Assembly (NCBI RefSeq): GCF_017589465.1 | Contig: NZ_JAELYA010000006.1 | Location: 248,001 to 312,000, forward strand | Source of the DNA: Pseudomonas schmalbachii | GTDB lineage: Bacteria; Pseudomonadota; Gammaproteobacteria; Pseudomonadales; Pseudomonadaceae | Direction of reading: 5' to 3' | DNA: 64,000 nt | Shown here: in pieces, positions 7,902 to 19,445 of the stretch | Layout of the letters: each line of letters opens with the position of its first letter | Position numbering within the stretch: position 1 is the first letter of the stretch | The notes under the pieces: generated by a model | The model's input: only the letters and a program-made list of their open reading frames with translations | Database searches by the model: none | Told to the model about the DNA's origin: nothing | Translations under genes and position numbers: made by a program

Positions 7902-9830
7902 ATGTCGAACCTACTCAACGCCCGGCGCCTGAGCTCGCTCTATGTGCTCTGTGCCAGCCTGTGGATACTGCTCAGCGACCTCTGGCTGGGGCGTAGCGAA
8001 AACACCACCTGGCAGGTCGTGCAGGCGGAGATGTACAAGGGCATGGTCTTCGTCGGCCTGACCGGCCTGCTGCTCTACCTGGTGCTGCGCCTGCACGAGC
8101 GGCAACAGAGTCGGCAGCACCGCGCCCTGCTCAAGGGACAGGAGCGGCTGAGCCAGGCGGCGATCGTGTTCGAGTCCACCCAGGAAGGCGTCCTGGTCAC
8201 GGACCCGCTTCTGCGCATCACCTACATCAATCCGGCCGTCAGCCGTATCACCGGCTACACCGAGGCCGAGATGTTCGGCCAGACACCGCGCCTGCTGCAA
8301 TCGGGCCGGCACGACGCGCAGTTCTACCGCAGCATGTGGTGCAGCCTTGCCGAGCAGCAGCACTGGAGCGGCGAGATCTGGAATCGCCGCAAGGATGGGA
8401 CGCTCTACGCGCAGTGGCAGTGCATCCGGGCGATACACGACAGGCAGGGCGAGGTCAGCCACTACGTCGCCGTATTTTCCGACCTGAGCGCCATCAAGCG
8501 CAGCGAAAGCGAGCTGCTCCACCAGTCGCTCCACGACGCCCTGAGCGGTCTGCCCAACCGCCTGCTGTTCATCGACCGCATCACCCACGCCCTGGCCCGC
8601 TCGCGGACGGACCAGGTCTCAGGCGCGGTGATGCTGCTCGACCTCGACCACTTCCAGCACATCAACGACAGCCTCGGCCATAGCGTCGGCGATCAGTTGC
8701 TGCAGCAGGTCGCCCAGCGCCTGCGCAATACCTTCGCGGAAAACATCACCGTGGCGCGCATGGGCGGAGATGAGTTCGCCCTGCTCTGCGAACATTGCCC
8801 GAAAGCCGAACAGGCGATTGCGATTGCCGAACAGATCCGCAAGCTGATGGCCGCGCCCTTCCATATCAACGGCCACGACTACAGCATGTCCACGAGCATC
8901 GGCATCACCCTGTATCCGGGCGATGCACGCACCGCCGAAAACCTGCTGAGCAACGCCGACTCGGCGCTGTTCAACGCCAAGAGCAAGGGCCGCGCGACCT
9001 ATGCCTTCTACAGCCAGGAGCTGACCGAGCGCTCGAGCCGCCTGCTGGAGCTGGCCCGCTCGCTGCGCCAGTCCCTCGCCAACAACGAGTTCCGGGTCCA
9101 CTACCAACCGATCCATGACATGCAGGATGGGCAACTGGTCGGCGCCGAGGCCCTGGTGCGCTGGCAGCATCCGAAACGCGGGCTGGTTCCGCCGGGCGAG
9201 TTCATTCCGCTGGCGGAACAGAGCGGCATGATCGCCAGCATCGACCTGTGGGTGCTCGAACAGGCCTGCAATCAGCTGCAGGCATGGCCGGGGCTGCGCT
9301 ACATCTCGACCAATATCTCTTCGCGGCTATTCTGCGAAGACGACTTCGATATCCGGGTCGCCCGGATCCTCGGCAGGACCGCCGTCGACCCGCGCCGGGT
9401 GGAACTGGAAATCACCGAGAGCACCGTGATGCACGATCCAGTCGCAGCACAGGACATGATGGTTCGCTTGCGCGCCCTGGGCGTACAACTGTCCATCGAC
9501 GATTTCGGCACCGGACAGTCGTCGCTGACCCGTCTCAAGCATTTCCCGGTGCACAAGCTGAAGCTCGACCAGAGTTTCGTCCGTGGCCTGCCGCACGACA
9601 GCGCCGACATGGCCATCGCCCGCTCGATCATCACCCTCGGCCACAGCATGGGCATCACCGTGCTGGCGGAAGGCATCGAGCAGGCCGCGCATCGCGACAC
9701 GCTGCGCGCGCTCGGCTGCGATCTCGGCCAGGGCTACTTCCTCGGCCGGCCGCAACCGCCGGAGAAATGGACTGAGGCTCCCGTCGATATGGCGCCCCGA
9801 CGGCTGTCGGCCTGCTCAGGGACAAAATGA
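7902..9830 (+). CDS. Membrane-anchored PAS-GGDEF-EAL protein, probable c-di-GMP phosphodiesterase
   Basis: A 642-residue signalling protein. Order: two N-terminal membrane helices (about residues 10-30 and 45-65), a PAS domain (about 75-200; DPLLRITYINPAVSRITGY), a GGDEF domain (about 215-380) with intact GGDEF, and an EAL domain (about 395-635). The EAL active site looks complete: EALVRW, an Asn in STNIS, LEITES, DDFGTG, KLKLDQSF, AEGIE and QGYF. The positions five residues before GGDEF do not spell the RxxD inhibitory site. On this basis hydrolysis of c-di-GMP is likely the main activity, with the GGDEF domain active or regulatory (inference). No strong ribosome-binding site is visible before the ATG. 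The next cyclase gene starts 54 bp downstream. Confidence 0.92.
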   Translation: MSNLLNARRLSSLYVLCASLWILLSDLWLGRSENTTWQVVQAEMYKGMVFVGLTGLLLYLVLRLHERQQSRQHRALLKGQERLSQAAIVFESTQEGVLVTDPLLRITYINPAVSRITGYTEAEMFGQTPRLLQSGRHDAQFYRSMWCSLAEQQHWSGEIWNRRKDGTLYAQWQCIRAIHDRQGEVSHYVAVFSDLSAIKRSESELLHQSLHDALSGLPNRLLFIDRITHALARSRTDQVSGAVMLLDLDHFQHINDSLGHSVGDQLLQQVAQRLRNTFAENITVARMGGDEFALLCEHCPKAEQAIAIAEQIRKLMAAPFHINGHDYSMSTSIGITLYPGDARTAENLLSNADSALFNAKSKGRATYAFYSQELTERSSRLLELARSLRQSLANNEFRVHYQPIHDMQDGQLVGAEALVRWQHPKRGLVPPGEFIPLAEQSGMIASIDLWVLEQACNQLQAWPGLRYISTNISSRLFCEDDFDIRVARILGRTAVDPRRVELEITESTVMHDPVAAQDMMVRLRALGVQLSIDDFGTGQSSLTRLKHFPVHKLKLDQSFVRGLPHDSADMAIARSIITLGHSMGITVLAEGIEQAAHRDTLRALGCDLGQGYFLGRPQPPEKWTEAPVDMAPRRLSACSGTK

Positions 9831-9884
9831 ACACCCGGAAGGACGAAAACCAGACAGCTCATTCCACTCCCCGAGACCCGCCCC

Positions 9885-11873
9885 ATGAACTTGCGCAAGC
9901 GCCTGTTCTGCCTGGCCCTCCCCCTCCTGCTGCTGACGCTGCTGGTGATCGGCGCCATGTCGCAGGCGATCCTGCTCACCCGCTTCGATGCGAACGACCG
10001 CCAGCAACTGCGGGGCGAAGCCAACAGCATCGCCGTGCAACTGGACAACATGATCACCCGCAGCCAGAACGTCCTGCGCGCGTCGGCCTGGTCGAACCGG
10101 CTCTACATGGACATCCAGTACCAGTCGGACCCGCGCAGCCGGTACGAATTCCTGGACATCGACACGGTGCGCAACCAGGACTTCCATTTCGAACTCATCT
10201 TCGACAACCAGGGCCGCGCGCATGCTACGCAGTGGGTGCCCCCGGACCTGGACAACCTGCTTCCGGGCCCCCGGCAGCCGACCATGGAAGACCTGCAGCG
10301 GGGCGTCCTGGAGCACATCCGGAAGATCGGCCTTGTCGTTGGGCGTCGTGACTCCAGCGGCGCCACGGCGCAGATGGTGCTCATCGAAGGCGTGCCGACG
10401 GTGCTGCTCAGCAGCCCGATCAGCAATGACAATGGAACGGCGACGCCGGTGGGCGTGATGGTCGCCGGGCGCTTCCTCGGCACCCAGCGCCTGAATCTGC
10501 TGCGCCACCTGATTTCCGGAGACCTGCAGTTCCTGCCGGTGCAGACCGATGCCGCGCAGCACTGGCTGCCCATCTCCAGCCGGGAATTCCTGCACAGTGT
10601 CGATATCAAGATCGGTCCGCCCCATGCCACGGCACAGCAGCAGCATGTGGACCTGCAGTTCAGCAACCACCGGCACGAACCCGAGCTGCTCATCCGCATC
10701 GTCCAGCCGCGGGAGTTCTACGAGAACGGCAAGCGGGCCATCTGGCTCTTCGTCGGCCTTGCCTCGGTGGCGGCGCTGTTCTCCCTGCTGCTCGTCTATA
10801 TCGGCCTGGAGCGCTGGGTGCTGCTGCGCGTCCGGCGCCTCAACCGCGAGGTCGCCAGCATCGACCCCCACGATGTCCGGCCGATCCTGAGCATCACCGG
10901 CGACGACGAGATCAGCCAGATGACCCGCGGCCTGAACCGAATGCTCGAACAGCTGTCGCGCAGCGAACTGCGCGGCCAGGCGGTGCTCGACTCGATCAAG
11001 GAAAGCTATTTCGAGATCGACACCGAAGGCCGGATCGTCCACGTCAACCGCGCGCTCCAGCGTCTCACCGGCTTTACCCAGGAGCAATTGGTCGGCCGCC
11101 CGTACAACGAGCTGCTGACCCAGGTGAAGGATCAGCTGGCTATCGACGAGGTGCTGCAACGCCTGCGCGTGAAACCGCTGGAGAACTTCAGGCTCCGCGT
11201 GAAGGGCCGCGACGGCGCCCTGCGCTGGCTGGAGGCGAGCTGTTCCGCCGCGCAGGATTCTTCCGGGGCCGTCATCGGCATTCGCGGCTTCCTGCGCGAC
11301 ATCAGCGACCAGGTGGTCTACCAGAACCAGCTACTCGACCTGGCCTACCGCGATCCGCTGACCGGGCTCGGCAATCGCAAGGCGTTCGACGAAAACCTCG
11401 AACAGCAGTTGGCCGGTGCGGCGACGAGCGCAGAGACCACCGCACTGCTGTTCCTCGATCTCGACCACTTCAAGGATGCCAACGACCGCCATGGCCACGA
11501 CCTCGGCGACCAGTTGCTGCGCACCGTGGCCGAACGCCTGCGCAGCAACCTGCGGGGACCGGACAAGTGCTTCCGCCTGGGCGGCGACGAGTTCACCGTG
11601 ATCCTGCAGCAGTCCGACGAGCAAAGCGCAATGGCCCTCGGCGAACGCCTGCGCCGGGCCCTCTGCGCGCCGTACCAGTTCGACGGGATCTGCATCGACT
11701 TCATCTCGCCGAGCATCGGCGTGGCGCTCCACCCGCGGCATGCCACGGCCGCCGAGGCGCTGGTCAAGGCCGCGGACAGCGCCATGTACATGGCCAAGCG
11801 CCGGCGCAACTGCTGCTGCCTGTACGACGAGGACGCCGCACCGGCAACTGCCACGGGGGCATCGGCGGGCTGA
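9885..11873 (+). CDS. CHASE4-like sensor, HAMP-PAS-GGDEF diguanylate cyclase
   Basis: A 662-residue membrane cyclase. A first membrane helix (residues about 8-28), a periplasmic CHASE4-like sensor (about 30-285) and a second helix (about 288-310) are followed by HAMP (LRRLN-type linker to about 355), PAS (about 360-485; ESYFEIDTEGRIVHVNRALQ) and GGDEF (about 495-650). The catalytic motif is intact in FRLGGDEFTVILQ, and the preceding RGPD at the right spacing is an RxxD allosteric inhibitory site, so this should be a genuine, product-inhibited diguanylate cyclase. It probably forms a synthesis/degradation pair with the preceding EAL gene and is the live counterpart of the pseudogene at 7396. 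The signal sensed is unknown. Confidence 0.92.
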   Translation: MNLRKRLFCLALPLLLLTLLVIGAMSQAILLTRFDANDRQQLRGEANSIAVQLDNMITRSQNVLRASAWSNRLYMDIQYQSDPRSRYEFLDIDTVRNQDFHFELIFDNQGRAHATQWVPPDLDNLLPGPRQPTMEDLQRGVLEHIRKIGLVVGRRDSSGATAQMVLIEGVPTVLLSSPISNDNGTATPVGVMVAGRFLGTQRLNLLRHLISGDLQFLPVQTDAAQHWLPISSREFLHSVDIKIGPPHATAQQQHVDLQFSNHRHEPELLIRIVQPREFYENGKRAIWLFVGLASVAALFSLLLVYIGLERWVLLRVRRLNREVASIDPHDVRPILSITGDDEISQMTRGLNRMLEQLSRSELRGQAVLDSIKESYFEIDTEGRIVHVNRALQRLTGFTQEQLVGRPYNELLTQVKDQLAIDEVLQRLRVKPLENFRLRVKGRDGALRWLEASCSAAQDSSGAVIGIRGFLRDISDQVVYQNQLLDLAYRDPLTGLGNRKAFDENLEQQLAGAATSAETTALLFLDLDHFKDANDRHGHDLGDQLLRTVAERLRSNLRGPDKCFRLGGDEFTVILQQSDEQSAMALGERLRRALCAPYQFDGICIDFISPSIGVALHPRHATAAEALVKAADSAMYMAKRRRNCCCLYDEDAAPATATGASAG

Positions 11874-11880
11874 GCGAGTG

Positions 11881-11981
11881 CGTAGGGTGGACAACGCGAA
11901 GCTTGTCCACCTTCTGTTTCGACATGCCGCTTCGGTGAAAACGCGGGGGCGACCATCCGCTTCGCGGTTTTCACCCTACGG
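11881..11981. repeat. Palindromic repeat with GTAGGGTG ends (family F, copy 1)
   Basis: Begins CGTAGGGTGGACAACGCGAA and ends GCGGTTTTCACCCTACG. The outer arms pair and the inside has its own GTGGACAA / TTGTCCAC stem. It starts 7 bp after the cyclase stop. Confidence 0.7.
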
Positions 11982-12010
11982 TTCCCCTCGTAGGGACGAC
12001 TGTCTTATTC

Positions 12011-12128
12011 CCCTCACCCTAACCCTCTCCCAAAGGGAGAGGGGACTGTCCGGAGTCGCCGGCTGGCACGGCGCGTCACTCCACGCCAATGTACCCCCTC
12101 TCCCCCTGGGAGAGGGTTGGGGTGAGGG
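12011..12128. repeat. Palindromic intergenic repeat (family C, copy 2)
   Basis: CCCTCACCCTAACCCTCTCC at the left end and GGGAGAGGGTTGGGGTGAGG at the right end, with the family core GACTGTCCGGAGTCGCCGGC inside. Same orientation as the 43867 copy. Confidence 0.85.
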
Positions 12129-12151
12129 CGTCGGCAACGCGAGAGCCTCTT

Positions 12152-12200
12152 CGTAGGAGCGCGCCATGCGCGCGATTCGCGGGCATGGCCCGCTCCTACG
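12152..12200. repeat. Palindromic repeat with GTAGGAGC ends (family D, copy 1)
   Basis: CGTAGGAGCGCGCCATGCGC pairs with the right arm ending GGCATGGCCCGCTCCTACG. Related copies lie at 59800 and 59878, and a right half at 43801. Confidence 0.75.
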
Positions 12201-12218
12201 CTTCGGTACGGCGCATAT

Positions 12219-12253
12219 GTAGGATGGGTTGAGCTTGCGATACCCATCCTACG
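12219..12253. repeat. Short hairpin repeat GTAGGATGGGT (family E, copy 1)
   Basis: GTAGGATGGGTTGAGC pairs with GATACCCATCCTACG. It lies 16 bp beyond the acyl-CoA dehydrogenase stop codon and could act as a 3'-end hairpin for that minus-strand operon. Other copies: 21462 and 59972. Confidence 0.75.
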
Positions 12254-12269
12254 TACCACGTCCCCGGCG

Positions 12270-13436
<1,167 letters not shown>

Positions 13437-13457
13437 GGCGGTTACCTTTGGGTTGGA

Positions 13458-14195
13458 TCAGGGCGTCACGGCCGACGGGTCCATGGACCGGTGCAGGTTT
13501 TCCATGACGGTGTGGCGAATGGCGGATTTGTGCGGGTCGTACGGGGTGAAGTTGAGGGTGCGGATGATCGCCCCCTGCACCTGCCCGCCCTGGGTATCGA
13601 CGTCCAGCACGTTGAGGCAGGCGTTGTCCTGTTCGTAGGCGGCGATGCCGGCCAGCCCGGCGCCGCTGGCCCAGGCCAGCAGCACGCGGTTGACCGCGTC
13701 GTGGGTGACCAGCAGCGCGCTGTTCCACTGCGGATCGGCGAGCAGCTCGAAGAAGGCGCCGAGCACCCGCTGCTGGAAATCGACCCAGGGTTCGCCGCGC
13801 AGGAACGCAGCGCCCGGCTCGGCGGCACGGCGATAGGCGCCGGAGACTTCGTGCCGATAGCATTCGGCGGGAATCTCGCGCAGGCGCCCGGCGCGGATTT
13901 CCTTCAGCGCGGCCCACTCCTCGATCGGCATGGCGCGCTCGCCCAGCACCAGCTCCAGGGTCTGGCGCGTACGCGGGTAGACGGAGCAGATCGCGCGGTC
14001 GAAGGCACTGTCGCCCAGCACCTGGCCCAGCGCGCCCGCCTGCTCCACCCCTCTGGGCGACAGCGGCACCTGGCGCGGGTCGAAGGGACGCCCGTCGGCA
14101 TCGAAGTAATCGACATGGCCGTGGCGTACCAGGTAGCAGCGGCGCCGTCGCACGGCGGCGTTTTCATTCCGGCTTTCCGGCCCGGTGTGGTTCAT
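13458..14195 (-). CDS. Histidine phosphatase (phosphoglycerate-mutase-like)
   Basis: A 245-residue cytosolic protein of histidine phosphatase branch 1: the catalytic RHG motif is in CYLVRHGHVDYF near the N-terminus, with a later Arg pocket (SVYPRTRQT), an acid in LKEIRAGRL and the second His in LLVTHDAVNR. It would form a phospho-histidine intermediate and remove phosphate from a small metabolite. The ATG at 14195 is preferred over an in-frame ATG at 14264 because the sigma-54 promoter at 14235-14250 lies between them and the RHG motif should be near the N-terminus. First gene of a two-gene operon with the acyl-CoA dehydrogenase; a role on a phosphorylated acyl intermediate is an attractive inference but not shown. 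Confidence 0.85.
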   Translation of the reverse strand: MNHTGPESRNENAAVRRRRCYLVRHGHVDYFDADGRPFDPRQVPLSPRGVEQAGALGQVLGDSAFDRAICSVYPRTRQTLELVLGERAMPIEEWAALKEIRAGRLREIPAECYRHEVSGAYRRAAEPGAAFLRGEPWVDFQQRVLGAFFELLADPQWNSALLVTHDAVNRVLLAWASGAGLAGIAAYEQDNACLNVLDVDTQGGQVQGAIIRTLNFTPYDPHKSAIRHTVMENLHRSMDPSAVTP

Positions 14196-14234
14196 GCTGG
14201 ATCGGTCTCGCAATTTCGACTGTGTCGACAAGAG

Positions 14235-14250
14235 AGCAAGAGCGATGCCA
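14235..14250 (-). promoter_or_regulatory. Sigma-54 (-24/-12) promoter of the phosphatase/dehydrogenase operon
   Basis: On the minus strand the sequence is TGGCATCGCTCTTGCT. Compared with the consensus TGGCACG-N4-TTGCW it matches at 14 of 16 positions (counting the four N), and it has the invariant GG and GC at exactly the required spacing. It lies 40 bp upstream of the ATG at 14195. A sigma-54 activator gene starts divergently at 14396. Confidence 0.85.
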
Positions 14251-14313
14251 GTTGAACAGACCATCCGGCGAATTTAGTTTTCCCTTGTAAAACAGGTAGT
14301 TGAAAAATTTCCC

Positions 14314-14379
14314 GGCAAATATCCCGGACCACCCGTTTCACATCCGGTATTTTCATCTCAATATTGGAAATATCCGATC
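14314..14379. promoter_or_regulatory. Candidate activator-binding sites (AAATATCC repeats)
   Basis: Two similar direct sequences, GGCAAATATCCCGG (14314-14327) and GGAAATATCCGATC (14366-14379), lie 65-145 bp upstream of the sigma-54 promoter. The second also forms an imperfect inverted repeat with ATCCGGTATTTTC (14342-14354). Position and repetition fit an upstream activating sequence for the divergent PrpR-type activator; binding is inference. Confidence 0.4.
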
Positions 14380-14395
14380 AAGGTTGAAACGACAC

Positions 14396-16348
<1,953 letters not shown>

Positions 16349-16375
16349 GCCCGGCCGCCTCCGCCCGGGCGACCG

Positions 16376-17983
16376 TTACTGGTCGCCGCCGACGTTCACC
16401 CGCTTGGTGGCGAACAGGCCGCCGATCAGCAGGTCGCCGTCTTCCAGCAGCGCGGTGATGCCGCCCCAGGCGTTCCACTTGCGGCTGTCGTCCGGGAACT
16501 GCCAGCTGGCCTTCTGCTTGCCGGTCTTCCAGTCCAGGCCGACGTACTCGTAGTCGCCGTTCTGCTTGCTGGCGAGGTAGATCATGTCGCTCTTGGCGGA
16601 AATCACCGGGACCATCACGTCGGTGTTGTCCACCTCGGTGTTGACCCAGGACTTCTTGAACGACTTGCTGGAGGTATCCCAGTCGAATTTCACCACGCCC
16701 TTCGGCGCCGGGCGGGTGACGCCGGCGGTCATGGCGTTGCCCCAGATGTCCGCGGCGGCTTTCTCATAGGTGTTGTTGAGCAGCGCCACGCCGTAGCCGA
16801 GCACCGCCGGCGACGGTTCGACCGTGGCCTTGGAGATTTCCAGCGGGATCTGGTCGGCGATACGCGCGGACTTGGTGCCGGGCTTCTGCTTGAAGCCTGC
16901 GGGAATCTCGTCGCGCCAGAAGGCCACCAGGTTGGCGCCCTTCGAATCGCCGTCGGAGATCACCACCAGCTTGTCCGGGTCGTTGCCGAAGCCCATCAGG
17001 GTCGGCGTGGTGCCGGAGCCGCCGGAGCGGGTCAGCGCGCCCATGCTCGCCGCCTGTTCCGGGCTCATGGTGTTGTACTCGGTCTCCCAGCCGCCGTCGG
17101 CCTCGTCGTAGGACAGCTTGGTGCCGGTCCAGACGACCTTCAGCATGCGCTTGGAGGTGACGACGTAGATGCCGCCCTTCTCGTCGATGCAGATGCTGTT
17201 CTCCACCGCCTCGCCGGGGAACAGCAGGGTGCCCATCAGATTGAGGTCGCGGTCGACAAGCATCAGCGCGCCGTGGGCGGCCGCGGCGATGTGCCCGTCG
17301 TAGGTCATGCCCATGCCGACGATGGCCGACTTCTGCAGTTCGGCAGGCAGGGCGCTGGCGAAGTTCTGCGACTTGACCACCCGCAGCGGCTTCTGCGGAT
17401 CGTTGTCGTCGGTGCTCTTGAGGATCTGCAGGCCGCCGAACGCCGCGTAGTGGTTGCCGTCCTTGTCGATCATGTTGTACACGCCGTTCGGCACGAAGCG
17501 GCGCTCGAAACCGAGGGCCTCGACCTTCTTCGACAGGGCGAGCAGCTTGCCGTCGTCACCGGCGCGGCGGGCCGCATCGGTTTCCTCCAGCAGGGCCTGG
17601 ATCGCTTCCGGCGAGGCCTTGGCGTTGTACGCCTCCAGCCCCGGATACGGCAGCACGGAGACCAGGTCGTAGCGCTCGCCGGTGGCGTTGATCTTGCGGA
17701 TGCCATCGATGCCGGCGGCGATGACGATGGTCTGGTCGCCTTCCTTCTTCACCGTCGGGTTGGAGGTGAACACGGTGGGTACCGACTTCACATCCGCCGC
17801 ACCCAGCTTGCGGCCCTTGGTCGGACCGGCGTGGGCGACCGAGTCGGTGGCAGCGGGGTTGTCGTGGGAAATCGGGTAGACGCTGTCGGTCAGCCAGGTG
17901 TTGCGATTCGGCAGGTCCTGGGCGTTCGCGCTGCTGGCGGCGGCCAGGGCGATGGCGAGCGAGGCCAGGGCAAAGGTCTTCAT
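16376..17983 (-). CDS. Exported protein of unknown function, probable beta-propeller
   Basis: A 535-residue protein with a clear Sec signal peptide (MKTFALASLAIALAAASSANA). The mature part is a series of strand-turn-strand units with repeated Asp/Gly-rich turns (for example TYDGHIAAAAHGALMLVDRD, then CIDEKGGIYVVTSKRM, then GFGNDPDKLVVISDGD). This suggests a periplasmic or secreted beta-propeller resembling quinoprotein or SMP-30-type folds; no cofactor motif is recognisable. A GGAG lies upstream of the ATG at 17983, which is preferred over a longer in-frame start at 18259 lacking a signal peptide. It converges on the PrpR-type regulator with 27 bp between stops, a gap holding a CCCGG/CCGGG hairpin. 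Confidence 0.7.
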   Translation of the reverse strand: MKTFALASLAIALAAASSANAQDLPNRNTWLTDSVYPISHDNPAATDSVAHAGPTKGRKLGAADVKSVPTVFTSNPTVKKEGDQTIVIAAGIDGIRKINATGERYDLVSVLPYPGLEAYNAKASPEAIQALLEETDAARRAGDDGKLLALSKKVEALGFERRFVPNGVYNMIDKDGNHYAAFGGLQILKSTDDNDPQKPLRVVKSQNFASALPAELQKSAIVGMGMTYDGHIAAAAHGALMLVDRDLNLMGTLLFPGEAVENSICIDEKGGIYVVTSKRMLKVVWTGTKLSYDEADGGWETEYNTMSPEQAASMGALTRSGGSGTTPTLMGFGNDPDKLVVISDGDSKGANLVAFWRDEIPAGFKQKPGTKSARIADQIPLEISKATVEPSPAVLGYGVALLNNTYEKAAADIWGNAMTAGVTRPAPKGVVKFDWDTSSKSFKKSWVNTEVDNTDVMVPVISAKSDMIYLASKQNGDYEYVGLDWKTGKQKASWQFPDDSRKWNAWGGITALLEDGDLLIGGLFATKRVNVGGDQ

Positions 17984-18205
17984 GGATGGGTCTCCGCTAT
18001 CGGTTCTTATCGTTAAAAGTCGGGTGCCAGAGGAGGATTCTGTCCGTTTGCCGGCGCAATTCAATTGTCGCTTCGGACGATTTTGCACTCGTCTCCCGGC
18101 CGGAAACCCCACCGCGACGGCACCGCTGGCAGTCGCCCGAATTTGCCCGCAAGCCGCGTCTCTGCTAGTGTCGCCGGGTTCCGAACTGCCCGCCGAGAAG
18201 TCCCC

Positions 18206-18451
18206 ATGGCCCGCAAGAAAGCTTCCCTCGATTTCGAACAGTCCCTCGCCGAACTGCAAACCCTGGTGGAACGCCTGGAAAGCGGCGAACTGTCGCTGGA
18301 AGACTCCCTCGGCGCCTTCGAGCAGGGCATCCGCCTGACCCGCGAGTGCCAGACGGCGCTGAGCCAGGCCGAGCAGAAGGTGCAGATCCTCCTCGAACGC
18401 GACGGCGAACTCAGCGAAGCGCCCTTCGCCCCGGAAGGCGACGAGGCATGA
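18206..18451 (+). CDS. xseB: Exodeoxyribonuclease VII small subunit
   Basis: An 81-residue acidic helical protein with the family core [20 protein letters not shown] and [16 protein letters not shown]. It is the small subunit that coats the helical arm of XseA in exonuclease VII, a single-strand-specific nuclease in the cytosol. Length is typical. Its stop codon overlaps the ispA start (ATGA), and the xseB-ispA-dxs order is the standard one in pseudomonads. The 220 bp upstream, up to the divergent exported-protein gene, hold no other gene. Confidence 0.96.
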   Translation: MARKKASLDFEQSLAELQTLVERLESGELSLEDSLGAFEQGIRLTRECQTALSQAEQKVQILLERDGELSEAPFAPEGDEA

Positions 18452-19335
18452 TTCCGACCTACCAGGCGCGCAGCCAGGCGCGCGTCGATGCCGCGCTGGA
18501 AAAACTCTTCACCCCGCCCCGCCAGGAACTCGCCCGCCTCTACCAGGCCATGCGCTACAGCGTGGTCAACGGCGGCAAGCGCGTGCGCCCGCTGCTGGCC
18601 TACGCGGCCTGCGAAGCCCTCGGCGGCGACCCGGCCCGTGCCGATGGCGCGGCCTGCGCGGTGGAACTGATCCACGCCTACTCGCTGGTGCACGACGACC
18701 TGCCGGCGATGGACGACGACGACCTGCGCCGCGGCCAGCCGACCACCCATATCGCCTTCGACGAAGCCTGCGCGATCCTCGCCGGCGACGGCCTGCAGGC
18801 GCTGGCCTTCGAAGTGCTGGCGGATGCCGAACGCAACCCGCAGGACGCCGAAACCCGCCTGCAGATGACCCTGGAACTGGCCCGCGCGGCCGGTTCCGCC
18901 GGCATGGTCGGCGGCCAGGCCATCGATCTCGAAGCCGTCGGCCGCAGGATCGACCAGGCCGCGCTGGAAACCATGCACCGGCACAAGACCGGCGCGCTGA
19001 TCGAAGCCAGCGTGCGCCTCGGCGCCCTCGCCAGCGGCCACGCCAGCGCCGCCAGCCTCGACGCCCTCGGCCGTTATGCACAGGCCATCGGCCTGGCCTT
19101 CCAGGTGCAGGACGACATCCTCGACGTGGAAAGCGACACCGCCACCCTCGGCAAGACCCAGGGCAAGGACCAGGCCCACGACAAGCCCACCTACCCCGCC
19201 CTGCTCGGCCTAGACGCCGCCAAGGCCTACGCCCTGGCCCTGCGCGACCAGGCGCTGGCAGCGCTGGAAGGCTTCGACGAACGCGCCGAACCGCTGCGCG
19301 AACTGGCCCGCTACATCGTCGAACGGCGCAGCTGA
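18448..19335 (+). CDS. ispA: Farnesyl diphosphate synthase (short-chain polyprenyl synthase)
   Basis: A 295-residue cytosolic prenyltransferase that condenses isopentenyl diphosphate with DMAPP and then GPP to give farnesyl diphosphate for quinones, undecaprenyl carriers and hopanoid-type lipids. The first aspartate-rich motif is [14 protein letters not shown] and the second is DDILD; the GGKRVRP substrate-binding segment is near the N-terminus. It overlaps xseB by 4 bp. A hairpin (GATCCGCG / CGCGGATC, 19340-19361) lies after the stop, between this gene and dxs. Confidence 0.97.
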   Translation: MIPTYQARSQARVDAALEKLFTPPRQELARLYQAMRYSVVNGGKRVRPLLAYAACEALGGDPARADGAACAVELIHAYSLVHDDLPAMDDDDLRRGQPTTHIAFDEACAILAGDGLQALAFEVLADAERNPQDAETRLQMTLELARAAGSAGMVGGQAIDLEAVGRRIDQAALETMHRHKTGALIEASVRLGALASGHASAASLDALGRYAQAIGLAFQVQDDILDVESDTATLGKTQGKDQAHDKPTYPALLGLDAAKAYALALRDQALAALEGFDERAEPLRELARYIVERRS

Positions 19336-19445
19336 ACCCGATCCGCGGATTGTCGCGGATCAGCCGATTGGCGGGCTTGCTTGGGCCAATCCGGCGCTTC
19401 GGGTAAACTCCCGCATCTTTGAATGACCTAATAACGATCAGCCTG

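Noticed and set aside
14300..14395. Longer N-terminus for the PrpR-type regulator from ATG 14300
   Set aside because: The extra 32 residues are Lys/Arg/His-rich, not part of the PrpR-N fold, and would put coding sequence across the likely activator-binding repeats.
16349..16375. CCCGG / CCGGG hairpin between the convergent PrpR-type and exported-protein genes as a terminator
   Set aside because: The stem is only 5 bp and no T run follows on either strand, so it is mentioned but not called.
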